DNA from: Thermoplasmatota archaeon
GTDB taxonomy: Archaea; Thermoplasmatota; Penumbrarchaeia; Penumbrarchaeales; Penumbrarchaeaceae
Direction: 5' to 3'
Length of the DNA stretch: 6,253 nt
Assembly (NCBI GenBank): GCA_016929175.1
Contig: JAFGJI010000286.1
Location: 1 to 6,253, forward strand
Shown: piece after piece, positions 4,607 through 6,253 of the stretch
Position numbering within the stretch: position 1 is the stretch's first letter
Layout: every line of letters begins with the position of its first letter
The notes under the pieces: generated by a model
What the model was told of the DNA's origin: nothing
Databases searched by the model: none
What the model saw: the letters and a program-made list of their open reading frames with translations, nothing else
Translations under genes and position numbers: made by a program

Positions 4607-6253
4607 ATGGGAAATGGAATGAAGATACTTGCAGCAGTGCTGATAGTCTTGGGTCTGATATCAGGATCAGCGGGCGCTTTCCTGATGTTCATCTATGTGC
4701 CCCAGCAGGAGGAGGATGCCGAATTCCCCGAGGATTTCGACGATCACTTCACATACGGCGGGTACATGGAGCAGCTCAATACGACGACGGGTCAGTTCCC
4801 GAAGACCAACTTCACTGTGGACAGGCATATAGTCAATACGGGCGAGCTTGAGAACGGACACTACCTGGTGGAAGAGACCATCACCGCAAAGGATGACCTT
4901 ACCGGGGCCAAGATCGATGAGATCAGCAAGTTCCACAAGTACGAGGTCCATAAAAAGGAGCTCAGACTTTTTTATGTGGAAAGCCAGGATGGTTTCACGG
5001 ATGCATTCACCGATGAGGATGACGTTAACTGGATGTTCCCCATACCCGTTGACAAGGACAGGGAGTACCAGGTATGGAACATGAACATACTTACCCATTC
5101 CAAGGCGAAGTATCAGGGAACGGAGGAGAGGGGAGGGGTGGACTGCTATGTGTTCTACGGGGAGGAGAATGATTTCGGACTCCCCCTTCCCGATACACTT
5201 TCATCTCTTCTTCCCGAAAATATCAGGGCGGGAACAAAAATGACCATGACACTGTGGGAGAAAGCATGGGTCCACCCCCTTACAGGGGCGGTCGTGGATT
5301 ATGAGAAAGAGGTCACGGTCTTTTTGACCTTCCCCGAGCTCCCAGCTTTGGAGTATCCGTCGAACTCCGGGTCCAATACCGGGTTCGACGGAGACCTGAC
5401 GATATTCGATCAGGCAACAGGCACCTTCGTGAGCATGAACGGCATCACTGCCGAGAGGACGATCTCGTGGGGGGCCCCGGATGTGAACGGAACCCTCACC
5501 GCCGAAGAGACCGTGAGCGTTTATGCGCCTGATGACAGTTCCATCGAGATGCTCGGGTCCACCGTCCAGGTGATGTTCGATGCCGCCACCGGTGAACACA
5601 CGGGAATGGGGAGGTCCGGGCAGTACCTCTTCCCGCTCACAGGGGTGGGGCAGGAGGACCTGATGGTCTGGGATGACGGCTTCGGACAGGAGCTTACTGC
5701 CGCTTACATCGGGATGGACAACGAGTCCTTCGATCCCCTTCAGGCCTACATCTATACCATCGATGTCGAGGGCCTGCCCTACGCCGCAGGCGGAACGGCG
5801 GACATGGAGATGACCTACTGGATCGAACCCAACACTGGCATCGTCCTTGACGTGGAAAAGCATGTGTTGAACTGGAGAATTCAGAACGCGAGAAGGCTCC
5901 CGCTGGATACCGCGATGATCAACAAGACGGTCCACATGAACGCCACCGTGACCCAGAAGAACCCTCTCACTGCAGAGGAGTCCACCATGGAGATCGTGGT
6001 GGAGCAGATGATCAACTGCTCGGGTTATACCGATATAACGTTCTCGGTGGCGAAGATGGAGGAGAAGATAACGAAGCTATACATGGGTGTACCCATGGGA
6101 CCCCCGGCGGTTGCCAGGTTCGGCGTGGATGCCGTGACCATGGGGTACGAGTATGTTCCAGGCTGGTCGACCGCGAACAGGACCGGTGTGTTCACCTTCC
6201 CCGTTGGCCTCCTGAACGAGACCGGGGAGCTGCCGGACCACTTCATGATGTAC
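4607..6253 (+). CDS. DUF3068/PorA-like membrane-anchored protein with tandem repeats (3' truncated)
   Basis: The frame is open for 549 codons to the window edge. An N-terminal hydrophobic segment (about residues 5-31) acts as signal anchor, with the rest probably outside the cell. Residues about 68-245 resemble the DUF3068 (PorA-like) family: NFTVDRHIVNTGE, EETITA (89-94), an NWMFPIPVDKDREYQVW segment (141-157), GVDCYVFYGEE (177-187) and a closing HPLTGAVVDYEKEV (223-236). A second copy spans about 273-424, with EETVSV (300-305), YLFPLTG (340-346), VW (354-355) and EPNTGIVLDVEKHV (407-420). A third begins near 431 (EEST at 457-460, VFTFPVG at 528-534) and is cut by the window end. The two cysteines (180 and 471) fall in different repeats. 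Function is unknown; the actinobacterial relatives are linked to cell-wall porins, and that role should not be transferred. The start is fixed by a strong Shine-Dalgarno site and a consensus TATA box. Codon use is strongly GC-biased at third positions. Confidence 0.85.
   Translation, partial: MGNGMKILAAVLIVLGLISGSAGAFLMFIYVPQQEEDAEFPEDFDDHFTYGGYMEQLNTTTGQFPKTNFTVDRHIVNTGELENGHYLVEETITAKDDLTGAKIDEISKFHKYEVHKKELRLFYVESQDGFTDAFTDEDDVNWMFPIPVDKDREYQVWNMNILTHSKAKYQGTEERGGVDCYVFYGEENDFGLPLPDTLSSLLPENIRAGTKMTMTLWEKAWVHPLTGAVVDYEKEVTVFLTFPELPALEYPSNSGSNTGFDGDLTIFDQATGTFVSMNGITAERTISWGAPDVNGTLTAEETVSVYAPDDSSIEMLGSTVQVMFDAATGEHTGMGRSGQYLFPLTGVGQEDLMVWDDGFGQELTAAYIGMDNESFDPLQAYIYTIDVEGLPYAAGGTADMEMTYWIEPNTGIVLDVEKHVLNWRIQNARRLPLDTAMINKTVHMNATVTQKNPLTAEESTMEIVVEQMINCSGYTDITFSVAKMEEKITKLYMGVPMGPPAVARFGVDAVTMGYEYVPGWSTANRTGVFTFPVGLLNETGELPDHFMMY

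Noticed and set aside
5201..5935. Open frame (244 codons) on the - strand within the last gene
   Set aside because: It lies entirely inside the + strand DUF3068-like frame, which has a consensus promoter, Shine-Dalgarno site, signal anchor and internal repeats. The - frame has His/Pro/Gly-rich shadow composition.

Overview
The window looks like chromosomal DNA of an archaeon, most likely of the Thermoplasmata/Thermoplasmatota type. Direct support: a ribosomal protein found only in archaea and eukaryotes (S17e), archaeal TATA boxes at the expected distances, GGTG-type Shine-Dalgarno sites, starts that look leaderless, and arginine encoded largely by AGG. The lineage within archaea is inferred from protein style (multi-repeat surface protein with a C-terminal anchor, C-terminal zinc ribbons, DUF3068-like membrane protein, PlsC-like acyltransferase) and is less certain.

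Layout. Bases 1-1647 hold the 3' part of a large cell-surface protein made of Ig-like repeats with a C-terminal membrane anchor. It is followed by a single small gene for ribosomal protein S17e (1719-1916) with its own TATA box and Shine-Dalgarno site. A 193-base gap with several small hairpins follows. Next is a two-gene unit on the + strand with a 4-base ATGA overlap: an uncharacterised basic zinc-ribbon protein (2110-2571) and a TPR protein with an acidic linker and a C-terminal zinc ribbon (2568-3728). A PlsC-like acyltransferase (3731-4387) lies tail-to-tail on the - strand, only two bases away. The 219-base region upstream of it holds a candidate 30-codon microprotein gene (4415-4507, -) and a strong TATA box that could fire both ways. 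On the + side that box feeds a DUF3068-like, tandem-repeat membrane-anchored protein (4607 to the end), which runs off the window without a stop.

How the genes relate. The strongest functional link is between the two overlapping zinc-ribbon genes, which are probably translated together. The envelope theme recurs (surface protein, acyltransferase, DUF3068-like protein), but these genes lie in separate transcription units. There is no sign of a mobile element, CRISPR array, tRNA or rRNA. The less ordinary points are the PlsC-like enzyme in an archaeon, the possible leaderless microprotein in front of it, the repeat architecture of the last protein, and the coupled zinc-ribbon pair.
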